Shown piece by piece: positions 35,335-43,513 of a stretch of 64,000 nucleotides of DNA; the first letter of the stretch is position 1; each line of letters starts with the position of its first letter. Below the pieces are notes generated by a model. That model did no database searches, was not told where the DNA came from, and saw only the letters and a program-made list of their open reading frames with translations. The stretch spans positions 4,496,001-4,560,000 of the forward strand of contig NZ_CP146232.1 of assembly GCF_037040815.1 (NCBI RefSeq), given 5' to 3'. The position numbers were made by a program, and so were the translations under genes. This DNA is from Pararoseomonas sp. SCSIO 73927. GTDB lineage: Bacteria > Pseudomonadota > Alphaproteobacteria > Acetobacterales > Acetobacteraceae.

Positions 35335-35802
35335 TTAGGCCGGAGGCAGCCGCCCTCTCGCCTCGGCGATGACGCGGAGGGTCTCGTCCCAGAGGTCGAG
35401 CCCCTCCAGTTCCGCCGGGGAGAAGAAGCGCACTTCCGTCGCGTCGTCGCCCGGCCTCGGCTCGCCGGCAGTCCACCGGCCGGCGAAGTCGATGATGGTG
35501 TAGTGGAAGCGGATGCGCCCGCCCCCGTCGCGCCCTTCCCCGTCGCGTTCTTCCCCGTCGCGCTGGACGATGTCCACGCAGGCGACGAGGGAGAGCGGCC
35601 CGACCTCCACCCCCGTCTCCTCCCGCAGCTCGCGCCGGGCGCATTCCTCGGCCGACTCGCCCAGGTCCTGCGCCCCGCCGGGCACGGTCCACTCGCCCTC
35701 GCGCGGCGGGCGGGCGCGGCGGACGAGCAGCACCTCCTCCCCGCGGAAGGCAAGGAGGCCGATCCCGATCCAGGGCCGGTCCGGATACTCCCGCCCGCTC
35801 AC
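35335..35802 (-). CDS. Nudix hydrolase, ADP-ribose-pyrophosphatase-like (155 aa)
   Basis: Hydrolyses a nucleoside diphosphate linked to another group. The Nudix box is complete: GGAQDLGESAEECARRELREETGVEV fits Gx5Ex7REUxEExGU (written here as GGAQDLGES then RRELREETG). The N-terminus WIGIGLLAFRGEEVLLVRRARPP is like the RppH/ADPR group. Between two core strands there is a charged insert made of near-repeats of RDGEE/RDGEG/RDGGG, encoded by a 15-bp imperfect tandem repeat. The start overlaps the DUF4340 gene by 4 bp (ATGA), so it belongs to the ABC operon. Substrate not deducible. Confidence 0.9.
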   Translation of the reverse strand: MSGREYPDRPWIGIGLLAFRGEEVLLVRRARPPREGEWTVPGGAQDLGESAEECARRELREETGVEVGPLSLVACVDIVQRDGEERDGEGRDGGGRIRFHYTIIDFAGRWTAGEPRPGDDATEVRFFSPAELEGLDLWDETLRVIAEARGRLPPA

Positions 35803-36812
35803 CCCTCGCGCTTCTTCAGCGTGTCGAGGCTCGGCGCGAAGGCGGGAAGCTTCCAGGCGCCGACCTGATAGGCCCAGCCGCGCCAGCGGGCGTTGAGACG
35901 CGCGGCCTCCTCGTCGCCGGTCGCGGAGAGGAGGAGCCAGACGTTGCCGTTCTCCTGGCGCAACCGGGCCGTGACGCTCAGGTTGTCGGTCAGGGTGAAT
36001 CGGCCCTCGCCCGCCGCCTCGCCGGGCGCCTCCGCCTCGGTTCGGACATCGACGAGGGTCAGCCCTTCCAGGGCGCGGCCGACCTCGTCGAGCGAGACCT
36101 CGTCGGCCGGCGGGGCGTTCGCGGGGGCGGCGAGGCGGAGGCGGCCATCGGGACCTTCCTCCCGCTGCAGCTCCACGGTCCTGCCGTCCCGCGTGCCGGA
36201 GACGCGGCGGACGCGCTCCTCCGGAATGTTGGCGATCTCGCGCTCGATCCAGAGGGCGGGGTCGGCATCGACGGGCAGGCTTCCCTCGGCCAGCCAGGAC
36301 TGGTTTTCCCCGGGGCGGCGCACATAGGCCGTCTCGCCGCCCGGCCCCTCCGGCCCGCCGATCGTCCGCACCCGCCGGCGCCCGACGACGAGCTCGGCCA
36401 GCGGGGCGCCGGCGCCGTCCAGCACCCGCAGGAGCAGCGCGGGGGTGTTGAGGCCCGGTTCGTCGAGGCCGAGGCGGGCCAGGGCCTCCGGGTCGGCCGT
36501 GCGCGGCTCCGCCAGGCGCAGCTCGGTGAGGGCAACGAGGAGGGCGCGTACCCGGTCGGCCCGGGCCGGGTAGCCTGCCTTCTGCGGCAGCGCCCAGACA
36601 TCGCCCGTGCCGCGCTGGAGCGTGAGACTGCCCGGCCCCTGACGCACCTCGACGCGCTGCGCGGCGGCGAGGCGGCCCGACAGGGCAGGGAAGGCCAGCG
36701 GAGCCTCCGGGCGGGGCGGTGTGCCTTCCGGCCCGGCCAGGAGGGCGGCGGCGCCCGCGGCCACCACCGCGGCGCCGCCGAGGACGGTCAGGTGACGTCG
36801 GTTCAGCGGCAT
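35799..36812 (-). CDS. DUF4340 protein of Gld-type ABC operon (337 aa)
   Basis: A membrane-anchored periplasmic protein of the DUF4340 family, function unknown. One N-terminal hydrophobic helix (about 8-27) is followed by a beta-rich domain with repeated modules (VEVRQGPGSLTLQRGTGDVWALPQKAGYPARADRV at about 55-90, then DEPGLNTPALLLRVLDG). It follows the GldG-like gene by 4 bp. In many Gram-negatives it accompanies the same ABC ATPase, permease and GldG-like proteins, so a role in that exporter is likely. Confidence 0.85.
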   Translation of the reverse strand: MPLNRRHLTVLGGAAVVAAGAAALLAGPEGTPPRPEAPLAFPALSGRLAAAQRVEVRQGPGSLTLQRGTGDVWALPQKAGYPARADRVRALLVALTELRLAEPRTADPEALARLGLDEPGLNTPALLLRVLDGAGAPLAELVVGRRRVRTIGGPEGPGGETAYVRRPGENQSWLAEGSLPVDADPALWIEREIANIPEERVRRVSGTRDGRTVELQREEGPDGRLRLAAPANAPPADEVSLDEVGRALEGLTLVDVRTEAEAPGEAAGEGRFTLTDNLSVTARLRQENGNVWLLLSATGDEEAARLNARWRGWAYQVGAWKLPAFAPSLDTLKKREG

Positions 36813-36816
36813 GGCG

Positions 36817-38793
36817 CTACCCCCGCGCCTCCGCGCGCCGCCGGGCGCGGATCACCGCGAGACCGATCGCGAAAAGGGTGAGGAGCGCGGGCACGAGGGC
36901 GATGTTGACCACGCGTAGCCAGGTCTCCAGCCCCTCGATCCCCTGTCGCAGCTCCCGCTGCACGCCGCGCAGCTGCTGGCGGGTGTTCAGGATTTCCGTG
37001 CGGGCGGCGTCGATCTCGGCCCGCTGCTCCGGGGTGATGACCGTGCCGGCGCCGGCCGCGGCGCCGCCGTTCGCGCCGGTCGCGGCGCCGGACGGGCCCT
37101 GGCGCAGCTCGCGCAGGCGGCGCTCGGTGGCCTGGAGCCGTTCCGTCAGGCCGCGCTCGGTCTGGCGGTAGCGGGCATCGGCCTCCGAGCGCATGGAGTC
37201 CACCAGGGTGAAGGGCCGCAGGCTCTCGCCGCGGGAGCGCAGGGAGATGAGGCTGTCCCCGCCCGCCAGCGTGTCGGCGAGGTTCGTCACCAGCGCGCCG
37301 TTGTCGGCGGTGGGGGTCGCGACTTGCTGGCCGAAGAAGTCCTGGACCCGGACCCAGAAACGGTCCTCGAGGATGTCCGTGTCGTTGCCCACGACGAGGT
37401 TGGCGGGGGCACTCGTCTGCTGAACATGGGCGGGCAGGCCGGGGGCGCGCTGCACCCCTTCCGGCAGGGCGGGCGGCCCCTCCGGGAAGGCGCTGCGGAG
37501 AATGCCGCGGACGCGCGCGAGGAGGACGTGGCGCCCCCCGTCGGGCCGGAAATCCGCCAGGATCCGGGCCGGCTCCGGCGCCTGCCGCACGCGGGCGGCA
37601 TCCACCAGCTGCGACTGAGGCGATGCCGTGACGAGGGGGGTGAGCTCCACGGTGGAGCCCTGGCGCTTCCGCACCTCCCCGGCACTCGCGAAGGCGAGGC
37701 CGTTCAGCTCCGCCGTGGCCACGTCGGAGCGGTCCAGGCTCTCGCCCTGGGCGGTGAACCAAGCGAGGTAGTCCACCGAGCCGACGCGGTCCGTCGGCGC
37801 GGCGCGGACACGCCAGGCGCCGCGCTGGTCCAGCACGACACGGTCCGAAGGCGCCTCGATCCCCCACGCATTGAACAGGCGGTCGAGGGAGGAGGAGGTC
37901 GGCCCGGCGGGGCGCCCGGTGGGGTCGGGGCGGGCGGCCTGGCTCTCGCTGTGCGGGTCCGTCAGCGCCAGCAGCTTGCCGCCGCGCATGACGAACTGGT
38001 CGATGGCGTAGAGGGCGGGGGCGGGCAGGTCCTGGGCGTGGGCGACCATCAGCACCTGCACGTCGGACGGGATCGACTGGGTGTCGGGCCCCACCTCCTT
38101 CACGGTGAAGAATTGACGGAGCTGGGTCATCACCTGGAAGGGCTGCCCGGCGCCGGGCACGCGCATCATCATCGCGCGCGGGTCGCCGTTCAGGGGCAGG
38201 GAGGAGATGAGGCCGAGGACGGGGCGGGAGGGATTGGAGAGCTCGTGGACGAGGCGCGTCAGGTCGTATTCCAGGAAGCGCTCGCGGTCCGGCTGGAAGA
38301 AGGGGATGGTCCGCTCGTCGTCCAGCAGGTTGGTGCCAGTGAGGCCGAAATAGACCTGCTCCCCCTCGTTGTTGAGCGGCGCGGCCTGAAGGCCGAGGCC
38401 GAGCGCCCGGTCCTCCGTCTCCGAGAAGGGCTCAGGGTCCAGCATCTCCAGCCGGATCTTCCCGCCCGAGAGGGCGACGTACTCCCGCAGCATCTCCCTG
38501 ACGCGGTCGGCATAGGCGCCGAAGACCGGGACTGCGGCGCCGAGGCGGCGGGAGTAGAAGAGGCGGAGGGTGATCGGGTCCCGGAGGTTCGCCAGCTCCC
38601 GCCGCGTGCCGTCGGACAGGGTGTAGAGGCGCTGCTCCGTCAGGTCGACGCGGGCGCCGGAGAGGTAGCGGTCCGTCAGTACGTTGACGCCGACGGCGAG
38701 CACCGCGGCGGCAGCGAGCGCCCCGAGGGCGATGACGGTGCCGCGGCCCCGCGGCTTCGGGGCGCCGACGGGGATGGTGGGGAGGTCGCTCAC
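36817..38793 (-). CDS. GldG-like ABC-transporter auxiliary protein (658 aa)
   Basis: A large periplasmic protein of the ABC_transp_aux/GldG family, held by a helix at each end (about 20-40 and 627-647). The N-terminal region shows LTEQRLYTLSDGTRRELANL and ITLRLFYSRRLGAAVP. QVLMVAHAQDLPAPALYAIDQFVMRGGKLLALTDP is the core region, read around residues 225-260. A coiled-coil-like stretch (RQTERGLTERLQATERRLRELRQG) lies near 545-570. GldG is known from gliding Bacteroidetes, but these proteobacterial relatives are not linked to gliding and the substrate is unknown. Confidence 0.87.
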   Translation of the reverse strand: MSDLPTIPVGAPKPRGRGTVIALGALAAAAVLAVGVNVLTDRYLSGARVDLTEQRLYTLSDGTRRELANLRDPITLRLFYSRRLGAAVPVFGAYADRVREMLREYVALSGGKIRLEMLDPEPFSETEDRALGLGLQAAPLNNEGEQVYFGLTGTNLLDDERTIPFFQPDRERFLEYDLTRLVHELSNPSRPVLGLISSLPLNGDPRAMMMRVPGAGQPFQVMTQLRQFFTVKEVGPDTQSIPSDVQVLMVAHAQDLPAPALYAIDQFVMRGGKLLALTDPHSESQAARPDPTGRPAGPTSSSLDRLFNAWGIEAPSDRVVLDQRGAWRVRAAPTDRVGSVDYLAWFTAQGESLDRSDVATAELNGLAFASAGEVRKRQGSTVELTPLVTASPQSQLVDAARVRQAPEPARILADFRPDGGRHVLLARVRGILRSAFPEGPPALPEGVQRAPGLPAHVQQTSAPANLVVGNDTDILEDRFWVRVQDFFGQQVATPTADNGALVTNLADTLAGGDSLISLRSRGESLRPFTLVDSMRSEADARYRQTERGLTERLQATERRLRELRQGPSGAATGANGGAAAGAGTVITPEQRAEIDAARTEILNTRQQLRGVQRELRQGIEGLETWLRVVNIALVPALLTLFAIGLAVIRARRRAEARG

Positions 38794-38797
38794 GGGC

Positions 38798-39529
38798 TCA
38801 GTCCGCCTTGCGAAGGTCGACGGCGATGGTGTTGGCGAAGAGCCACACGCCGATGAAGCTGGCGAAGAACAGGATGTCGCGGAAGGCGACCACCCCGCGG
38901 GAGAAGGCGCCGAGGCGGTCCGTGACGGAGAGGCCGCGCGCCGTCTCCGCCATCCAGGGCAGGTTGCGGGAGAGGAACTCCGTGACGACCGGCGAGCCGG
39001 CGGCCGCGAAGAGGAAGCAGGCCGCGACCCCGAGGACGAAGGCGATGACCTGGTTCTTCGTGAGGGCCGAGATGGCGGCGCCGATGGCCAGGTAGGCGCC
39101 GGCGACGAGAAGGCAGCCGAGATAGCCCGCCGCGATCACGCCGTTGTCGGGGTTTCCCAGCACGTTGACGGTAATGATCAGCGGAAAGGTGAGGGCGAGC
39201 GCGATGGCGCAGAAGGCCCAGGCCGCCAGGAACTTGCCGAGCACGGCCTGCCACCCGGCGATGGGAAGGGTGAGCAGCAGCTCGATCGTGCCGAGCCGCC
39301 GCTCCTCCGCCCAGAGGCGCATGGTGATGGCGGGCACGAGGAAGAGGAAGAGCCACGGCACGAAGGCGAAGAAGGGCTGCAGGTCCGCCGTGCCGCGGGC
39401 GAAGAAGTTACCCAGGGTAAAGGTGAGGGTGCCCGACATCACCAGGAAGATGACGATGAAGACGGTGGCCACCGGGGTGGCGAAGTAGGAGGCCAGCTCC
39501 CGCCGCGCGACGGTCATCACGGGGCCCAT
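38798..39529 (-). CDS. ABC transporter permease, GldF-like (243 aa)
   Basis: An ABC-2-type membrane subunit with six hydrophobic segments. The start VARRELASYFATPVATVFIVIFLV and the loop RLWAEERRLGTIELLLTLPIAGWQ are characteristic of the GldF/NosY-like group. I set the start at the ATG at 39529, whose A overlaps the TGA of the ATPase gene (TGATG). Longer frames upstream only shadow the ATPase. It works with the ATPase gene before it and the GldG-like protein after it. Confidence 0.9.
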   Translation of the reverse strand: MGPVMTVARRELASYFATPVATVFIVIFLVMSGTLTFTLGNFFARGTADLQPFFAFVPWLFLFLVPAITMRLWAEERRLGTIELLLTLPIAGWQAVLGKFLAAWAFCAIALALTFPLIITVNVLGNPDNGVIAAGYLGCLLVAGAYLAIGAAISALTKNQVIAFVLGVAACFLFAAAGSPVVTEFLSRNLPWMAETARGLSVTDRLGAFSRGVVAFRDILFFASFIGVWLFANTIAVDLRKAD

Positions 39530-40254
39530 CACGCGGCCTCCTGCGTCAGGTTGCGGAAGACGGTGTCGAGGTCCGGGCCGCGCGCCGCCAGCTCCGCCGG
39601 GGTGGCGTCCGCCACGATGCGGCCGCGGGCGATGACGATGGCGCGCGTGCAGACGGCGCCCACCTCCTCCAGGATGTGGGTGGAGATGAGGATGGCCTTC
39701 TCCGCCGCCATGCGGGCGATGAGGCTGCGGACCTCGTGCTTCTGGTTTGGGTCCAGCCCGTCCGTCGGCTCGTCCAGCACCAGCACGGGCGGGTCGTGCA
39801 GCAAGGCCTGGGCGAGGCCGACGCGGCGCTTGAAGCCCTTGGACAGGGTCTCGATCGGCTGGAGGCGAACCTCCTCCAGCTGGGTCATCCGCATCGCGTC
39901 GTGCACCCGGTCGCCCGCATCGGTGCCGCGGTATCCCCGGGCGCGGGCGGTGAAGAGGAGGAATCCGGTGACGGTCATCTCCGGGTAGGTCGGCGCCCCT
40001 TCCGGCAGGTATCCGAGGTGACGACGGGCCTGAACGGGGCGCTCCGTCACGTCCTCGCCCATGATGCGGGCCGTGCCGGCGGTGGGGGTCACGAAGCCGG
40101 CGAGCATCTTCATGGTCGTGGACTTGCCGGCGCCGTTGGGACCGAGGAAGCCCAGCACCTCGCCGGGATGGACGGTGAAGGAGAGGTCGTCCACCGCCGT
40201 GAAGGCGCCGAAGCGCTTCGTCAGGCGGTCGATCTCGATGTGCGGCACGTCCAC
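39529..40254 (-). CDS. ABC transporter ATP-binding protein, GldA-like (241 aa)
   Basis: The ATPase of the exporter. Walker A is GPNGAGKST, the Q-loop region YLPEGAPTYPEMTV, the signature LSKGFKRRVG and Walker B VLVLDEPTDGLDP with the D-loop; the switch histidine is in ISTHILEE. LSKG instead of LSGG is common in the GldA/NatA-like subgroup. I chose the GTG at 40254 (MDVPHIEI), which has AGGGGG at a good distance. The long frame upstream to 40638 has no family residues. First gene of a five-gene operon ending in the Nudix gene. Confidence 0.9.
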   Translation of the reverse strand: MDVPHIEIDRLTKRFGAFTAVDDLSFTVHPGEVLGFLGPNGAGKSTTMKMLAGFVTPTAGTARIMGEDVTERPVQARRHLGYLPEGAPTYPEMTVTGFLLFTARARGYRGTDAGDRVHDAMRMTQLEEVRLQPIETLSKGFKRRVGLAQALLHDPPVLVLDEPTDGLDPNQKHEVRSLIARMAAEKAILISTHILEEVGAVCTRAIVIARGRIVADATPAELAARGPDLDTVFRNLTQEAA

Positions 40255-40456
40255 GGTGAGGTCCCCCTGAAGACGGGGGCACCGGGAGGCCCCGCCGGCG
40301 CTTGGGTTACGGCGGGCAGGGGAGGGGCGCAAGACCCCGGAGGCGAAGCACCGGCAGGTGCCGGGACCAGGCATATGCGGTGGGGTGCACGTACACGGCC
40401 TGCATCTTGCGGGCGCCCGCGGCCCGGGTAACGTCCCGCCGCCGGTGGAGATCATC

Positions 40457-41041
40457 ATGATTCGCTTCGTTGGGCTCGCTGCCCTGCTGCTGCTCGGCGC
40501 CTGCGCGACACAGGCCGGCATCCCATACAGCCCCGCCTCGCCGCCCGCCGTGGTCGCCGGCGCGCGCCCAATCATCTCGGTCGGCGAGGTTGTGGATGCC
40601 CGCAAGGATGGCCGGGAGGACGCGAACTGGGTGGGCACGATCCGCGGCGGCTACGGGAACCCGTTGAAGCGGCTGGAGACGCCGGTTCCCGTCCGGGATG
40701 CGGTGGCACAGGCATTTCGAGAGGCCCTGGCCGCCCGCGGCCTGGCAGCGCCCGCGACCGGCGCCTACGAACTACGTGTCAGGATCGTGCAGTTCGACGC
40801 GAGCCAGTACGTCCGGCGCGAGGCGACGGCCGAGTTCCAGCTCACCTTGTACAACCGTGCGACGGGCGCGCAGGTGTGGTCGGAGACGGGGCGCTCCCAC
40901 GTGGTGGACGGGAGCCTCCTCGCGATCACGGGCGTCTTCGCGGACATCGAGGACCTTCGCCAGACAGCCTTGCGGGCCATGACGCAGGCGATCGACGACG
41001 CCCTCAACCGGCCGAGCCTCGCCGTCGCGATCCGCGGCTGA
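40457..41041 (+). CDS. Hypothetical lipoprotein, YajG-like (194 aa)
   Basis: An envelope lipoprotein of unknown role. The signal peptide is MIRFVGLAALLLLGAC with lipidation at C16. The mature part has VVDARKDGREDANWVGTIRGGYGNPLKRLET and a beta strand pattern (YELRVRIVQFDASQYVRREATAEFQLTLYN, seen around 108-137) like the YajG/DUF4136-type lipoproteins. GGAG precedes the ATG at 40457. It is divergent from the ABC operon and convergent with recG. Confidence 0.8.
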   Translation: MIRFVGLAALLLLGACATQAGIPYSPASPPAVVAGARPIISVGEVVDARKDGREDANWVGTIRGGYGNPLKRLETPVPVRDAVAQAFREALAARGLAAPATGAYELRVRIVQFDASQYVRREATAEFQLTLYNRATGAQVWSETGRSHVVDGSLLAITGVFADIEDLRQTALRAMTQAIDDALNRPSLAVAIRG

Positions 41042-41049
41042 TCCTGGGA

Positions 41050-41073
41050 CGGCCGGGTTCAGTTACCCGGCCG
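41050..41073. terminator. Hairpin at the recG / lipoprotein convergence
   Basis: A perfect 9-bp stem (41050-41058 with 41065-41073) has a 6-base loop TCAGTT. It overlaps the recG stop codon and follows the lipoprotein stop by 8 bp. It could end both transcripts, but no T-run follows. Confidence 0.5.
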
Positions 41074-43135
41074 CGAGCGGCTTCAGGCTGAGGTCGTGGC
41101 CGAAGATGCCCAGCAGCAGCCGTGCCGCCCGCCCCCGCTCCGTGCCGGACAGGCCGGGATCCTTCCCCAGCAGCAGCTCCGCCTCCTGGTGCGCCACCCG
41201 CACCAGCCCGCCATGGCGCTGCGGGTCCGCGATGCGGCGGCCGATCTGCCCGGCCTGGCGGGTGCCCAGCGCGTCGCCGCCGCCGCGCTGGTCCAGGTCG
41301 GCATCGGCAATGACGAAGCCGTCCTCCGTGTCCCGGATCACGGCCAGGCGACGCTTCTCGCCCTCCAGCAGATCGGCGGAGGGGAGGAGGAGGCAATAGG
41401 ACTGCGCGCTGCCCCGCCCCACCCGGCCGCGGAGTTGGTGCAGGGCGGAGAGGCCGAAGCGCTCGGCCTGCTCGATGATCATGATCGTGGCCTCCGGCAC
41501 GTCCACGCCCACCTCGACGACCGTGGTGGCGACGAGGAGCTGCGCGCGGCCGGCGGCGAAGTCGCCCAGCGCCGCCTCCCTCACCTCCAGGCTCTGCGCG
41601 CCGTGGGCGAGGCGGACCTTCTCCCCGAACACCTCCTTCAGCCCGGCGAAGGTGGTCTCGGCCGCGACGTTGTCGTGCGCCTCGCCCTCCTCGATGGCGC
41701 GGACCACCCAGTAGGCGCGGTCGCCCTTGTCGAAAGCGCGGCGCAGGGCGGCCAGCACCTCGTCCCGCCGGTCGCGGGAGACGATGCGGGTCACGATGGG
41801 CTTCCGCCCGGCCGGGCGCCCCTCCAGGCGGGAGACGGCCATCTCGCCCCATTGGGTGAGCAGGAGGGTGCGGGGGATAGGGGTGGCGGTCATCACCAGC
41901 ACGTCCGTCTCCGTCCCCTTCTCAGTCAGCATGAGTCGCTGGGCGACGCCGAAGCGGTGCTGCTCGTCCACCACCACCAGGGCGAGATCCCGGAACTGCA
42001 CCCCTTCCTGGAACAGGGCGTGGGTGCCGACCACAAGGGGCAGGGATCCGTCGGCGAGGCGCCGCAGCACCTTGCTGCGCTCCTTCCCCTTTACGCTGCC
42101 GGCCAGGAGAGCGCACTCCACCCCGGCCGCCCCGGCCAGCCGCTGGAAGGTGCGGAGGTGCTGGCGGGCCAGGATCTCGGTCGGCGCCATGATCGCGGCC
42201 TGGGCACCCGCCTCGACGGCGCGGAGCATGGCCAGCAGCGCCACCAGCGTCTTGCCGCTGCCCACGTCGCCTTGCAGCAGGCGGAGCATCCGGCGGGGCG
42301 CGGCGAGGTCCGCGTCGATCTCGGCCAGGGCATGGGCCTGCGCGTCGGTGGGCTCGTGGCCGAAGGCGGCCAGGGCGCGCTCCCGCAGGGTGCCGTCCCC
42401 CAGCAGGGATCGGCCGGGACGCTCCAGCACGGCCCGGCGGACGAGGCCGATGGCGATCTGCCCCGCCAGGAGCTCGTCATAGGCCAGCCGGTCCACAATC
42501 TCCGGCGGGGGGACGGCAACCGGGGCCTGGAGGAGGCGCAGGGCCTCGGCGAAGCCGGGCCAGCGGCGGCGGCGAAGATGCGCGGGGTCCTGCCATTCCG
42601 GCATGTCGGGCAGGCGGGCCAGGGCGCCGCCCATGGCCTTCGCCACGTCGCGCGGGCCGAGTCCCTTCACCAGAGGCCAGACGGGCTGGACGGCGGGAAT
42701 GGTGTCCGGCGGAGAGACGAATTCGGGGGCGTCCATCTGCCACTTGGCCCCGTAGCGGCGGACGCGGCCGGAGACGGTACGGGCGGCGCCTTCCGGGAAA
42801 GCGCGGTGTAGCCAGGGGCCGACCCACTTGGCGCGAAGAAAGTAGACGAGGTCCAGCAGCGCCCGCTCGCTGCTCGCCTTCACCACCCAGGGCTGGGAGG
42901 GGTTCCGGGGGGCGACCACCTCCTCCACCAGCAGCGGGACGGTGGCGATGTCGCCATCCGCCGCATCGGCCAGGCGGGTGATCCGGCTGCGGTCCATGTA
43001 GCGCTCGGGCAGGTGCAGCAGCAGGTCCAGCACGCGCGGGCCGGCGGCGTCGGCCAGCCGGCCCGCCCGCCCAGCGGCCTCGGGCAGGGTCTCGATCGGA
43101 GCGAGAAGGGGGGCGAGGGGGTCTTGGGCTGGCAT
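41063..43135 (-). CDS. recG: ATP-dependent DNA helicase RecG (690 aa)
   Basis: Remodels stalled replication forks and Holliday junctions. An N-terminal wedge/OB region (LDLLLHLPERYMDRS, VSGRVRRYGAKWQM) is followed by the helicase motor. It shows motif I LLQGDVGSGKTLVAL (around 285), motif II DEQHRFGVAQR (around 386), and motifs IV-VI including TVVEVGVDVPEATIMII and HQLRGRVGRG. The length fits the family. Divergent from sdhE with a 57-bp gap, the usual order recG-sdhE-mfd in alphaproteobacteria. Confidence 0.97.
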   Translation of the reverse strand: MPAQDPLAPLLAPIETLPEAAGRAGRLADAAGPRVLDLLLHLPERYMDRSRITRLADAADGDIATVPLLVEEVVAPRNPSQPWVVKASSERALLDLVYFLRAKWVGPWLHRAFPEGAARTVSGRVRRYGAKWQMDAPEFVSPPDTIPAVQPVWPLVKGLGPRDVAKAMGGALARLPDMPEWQDPAHLRRRRWPGFAEALRLLQAPVAVPPPEIVDRLAYDELLAGQIAIGLVRRAVLERPGRSLLGDGTLRERALAAFGHEPTDAQAHALAEIDADLAAPRRMLRLLQGDVGSGKTLVALLAMLRAVEAGAQAAIMAPTEILARQHLRTFQRLAGAAGVECALLAGSVKGKERSKVLRRLADGSLPLVVGTHALFQEGVQFRDLALVVVDEQHRFGVAQRLMLTEKGTETDVLVMTATPIPRTLLLTQWGEMAVSRLEGRPAGRKPIVTRIVSRDRRDEVLAALRRAFDKGDRAYWVVRAIEEGEAHDNVAAETTFAGLKEVFGEKVRLAHGAQSLEVREAALGDFAAGRAQLLVATTVVEVGVDVPEATIMIIEQAERFGLSALHQLRGRVGRGSAQSYCLLLPSADLLEGEKRRLAVIRDTEDGFVIADADLDQRGGGDALGTRQAGQIGRRIADPQRHGGLVRVAHQEAELLLGKDPGLSGTERGRAARLLLGIFGHDLSLKPLAAG

Positions 43136-43192
43136 GATCTGCGCTGGCGGCTATATGGCACGCCACGAACGAATGCCGAACGGGGCCCTGAC

Positions 43193-43513
43193 ATGGATGA
43201 CGCACAGGACGAACTCTCCCCGCGCCGCCGGCGTTTGCTCTTCCGGGCCCGCCACCGCGGGACGAAGGAGACCGACCTGCTGATCGGCGGCTTCGTCGGC
43301 GACCGGATCGAGTCCTTCTCCGATCAGGAGCTGGACGAGGTGGAGGAGCTGCTGGAATTGCAGGATGCGGACCTCACGGACTGGCTCACCGGCCGCCGGC
43401 CCGTCCCGGCCGAGATGCAGTCGCCGATGATGCGCCGGCTGATGGAGGCCAGCGCCGCCCCCGGGGCAGGGCTTCCCGAGGGCATGCGCGGCCAGGGAGC
43501 ACAGGATCTCTGA
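43193..43513 (+). CDS. sdhE: FAD assembly factor SdhE (106 aa)
   Basis: Helps attach FAD covalently to the succinate dehydrogenase flavoprotein. The conserved RGTKETDLLIGGF (around 20-33) contains the RGxxE motif essential for flavinylation. The helical remainder (LDEVEELLELQDADLTDWLTG) is typical of the SDH5 fold. A C-terminal extension of about 25 residues is present. The ATG at 43193 fits the family. mfd starts immediately after the stop codon, with no gap. Confidence 0.95.
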   Translation: MDDAQDELSPRRRRLLFRARHRGTKETDLLIGGFVGDRIESFSDQELDEVEELLELQDADLTDWLTGRRPVPAEMQSPMMRRLMEASAAPGAGLPEGMRGQGAQDL

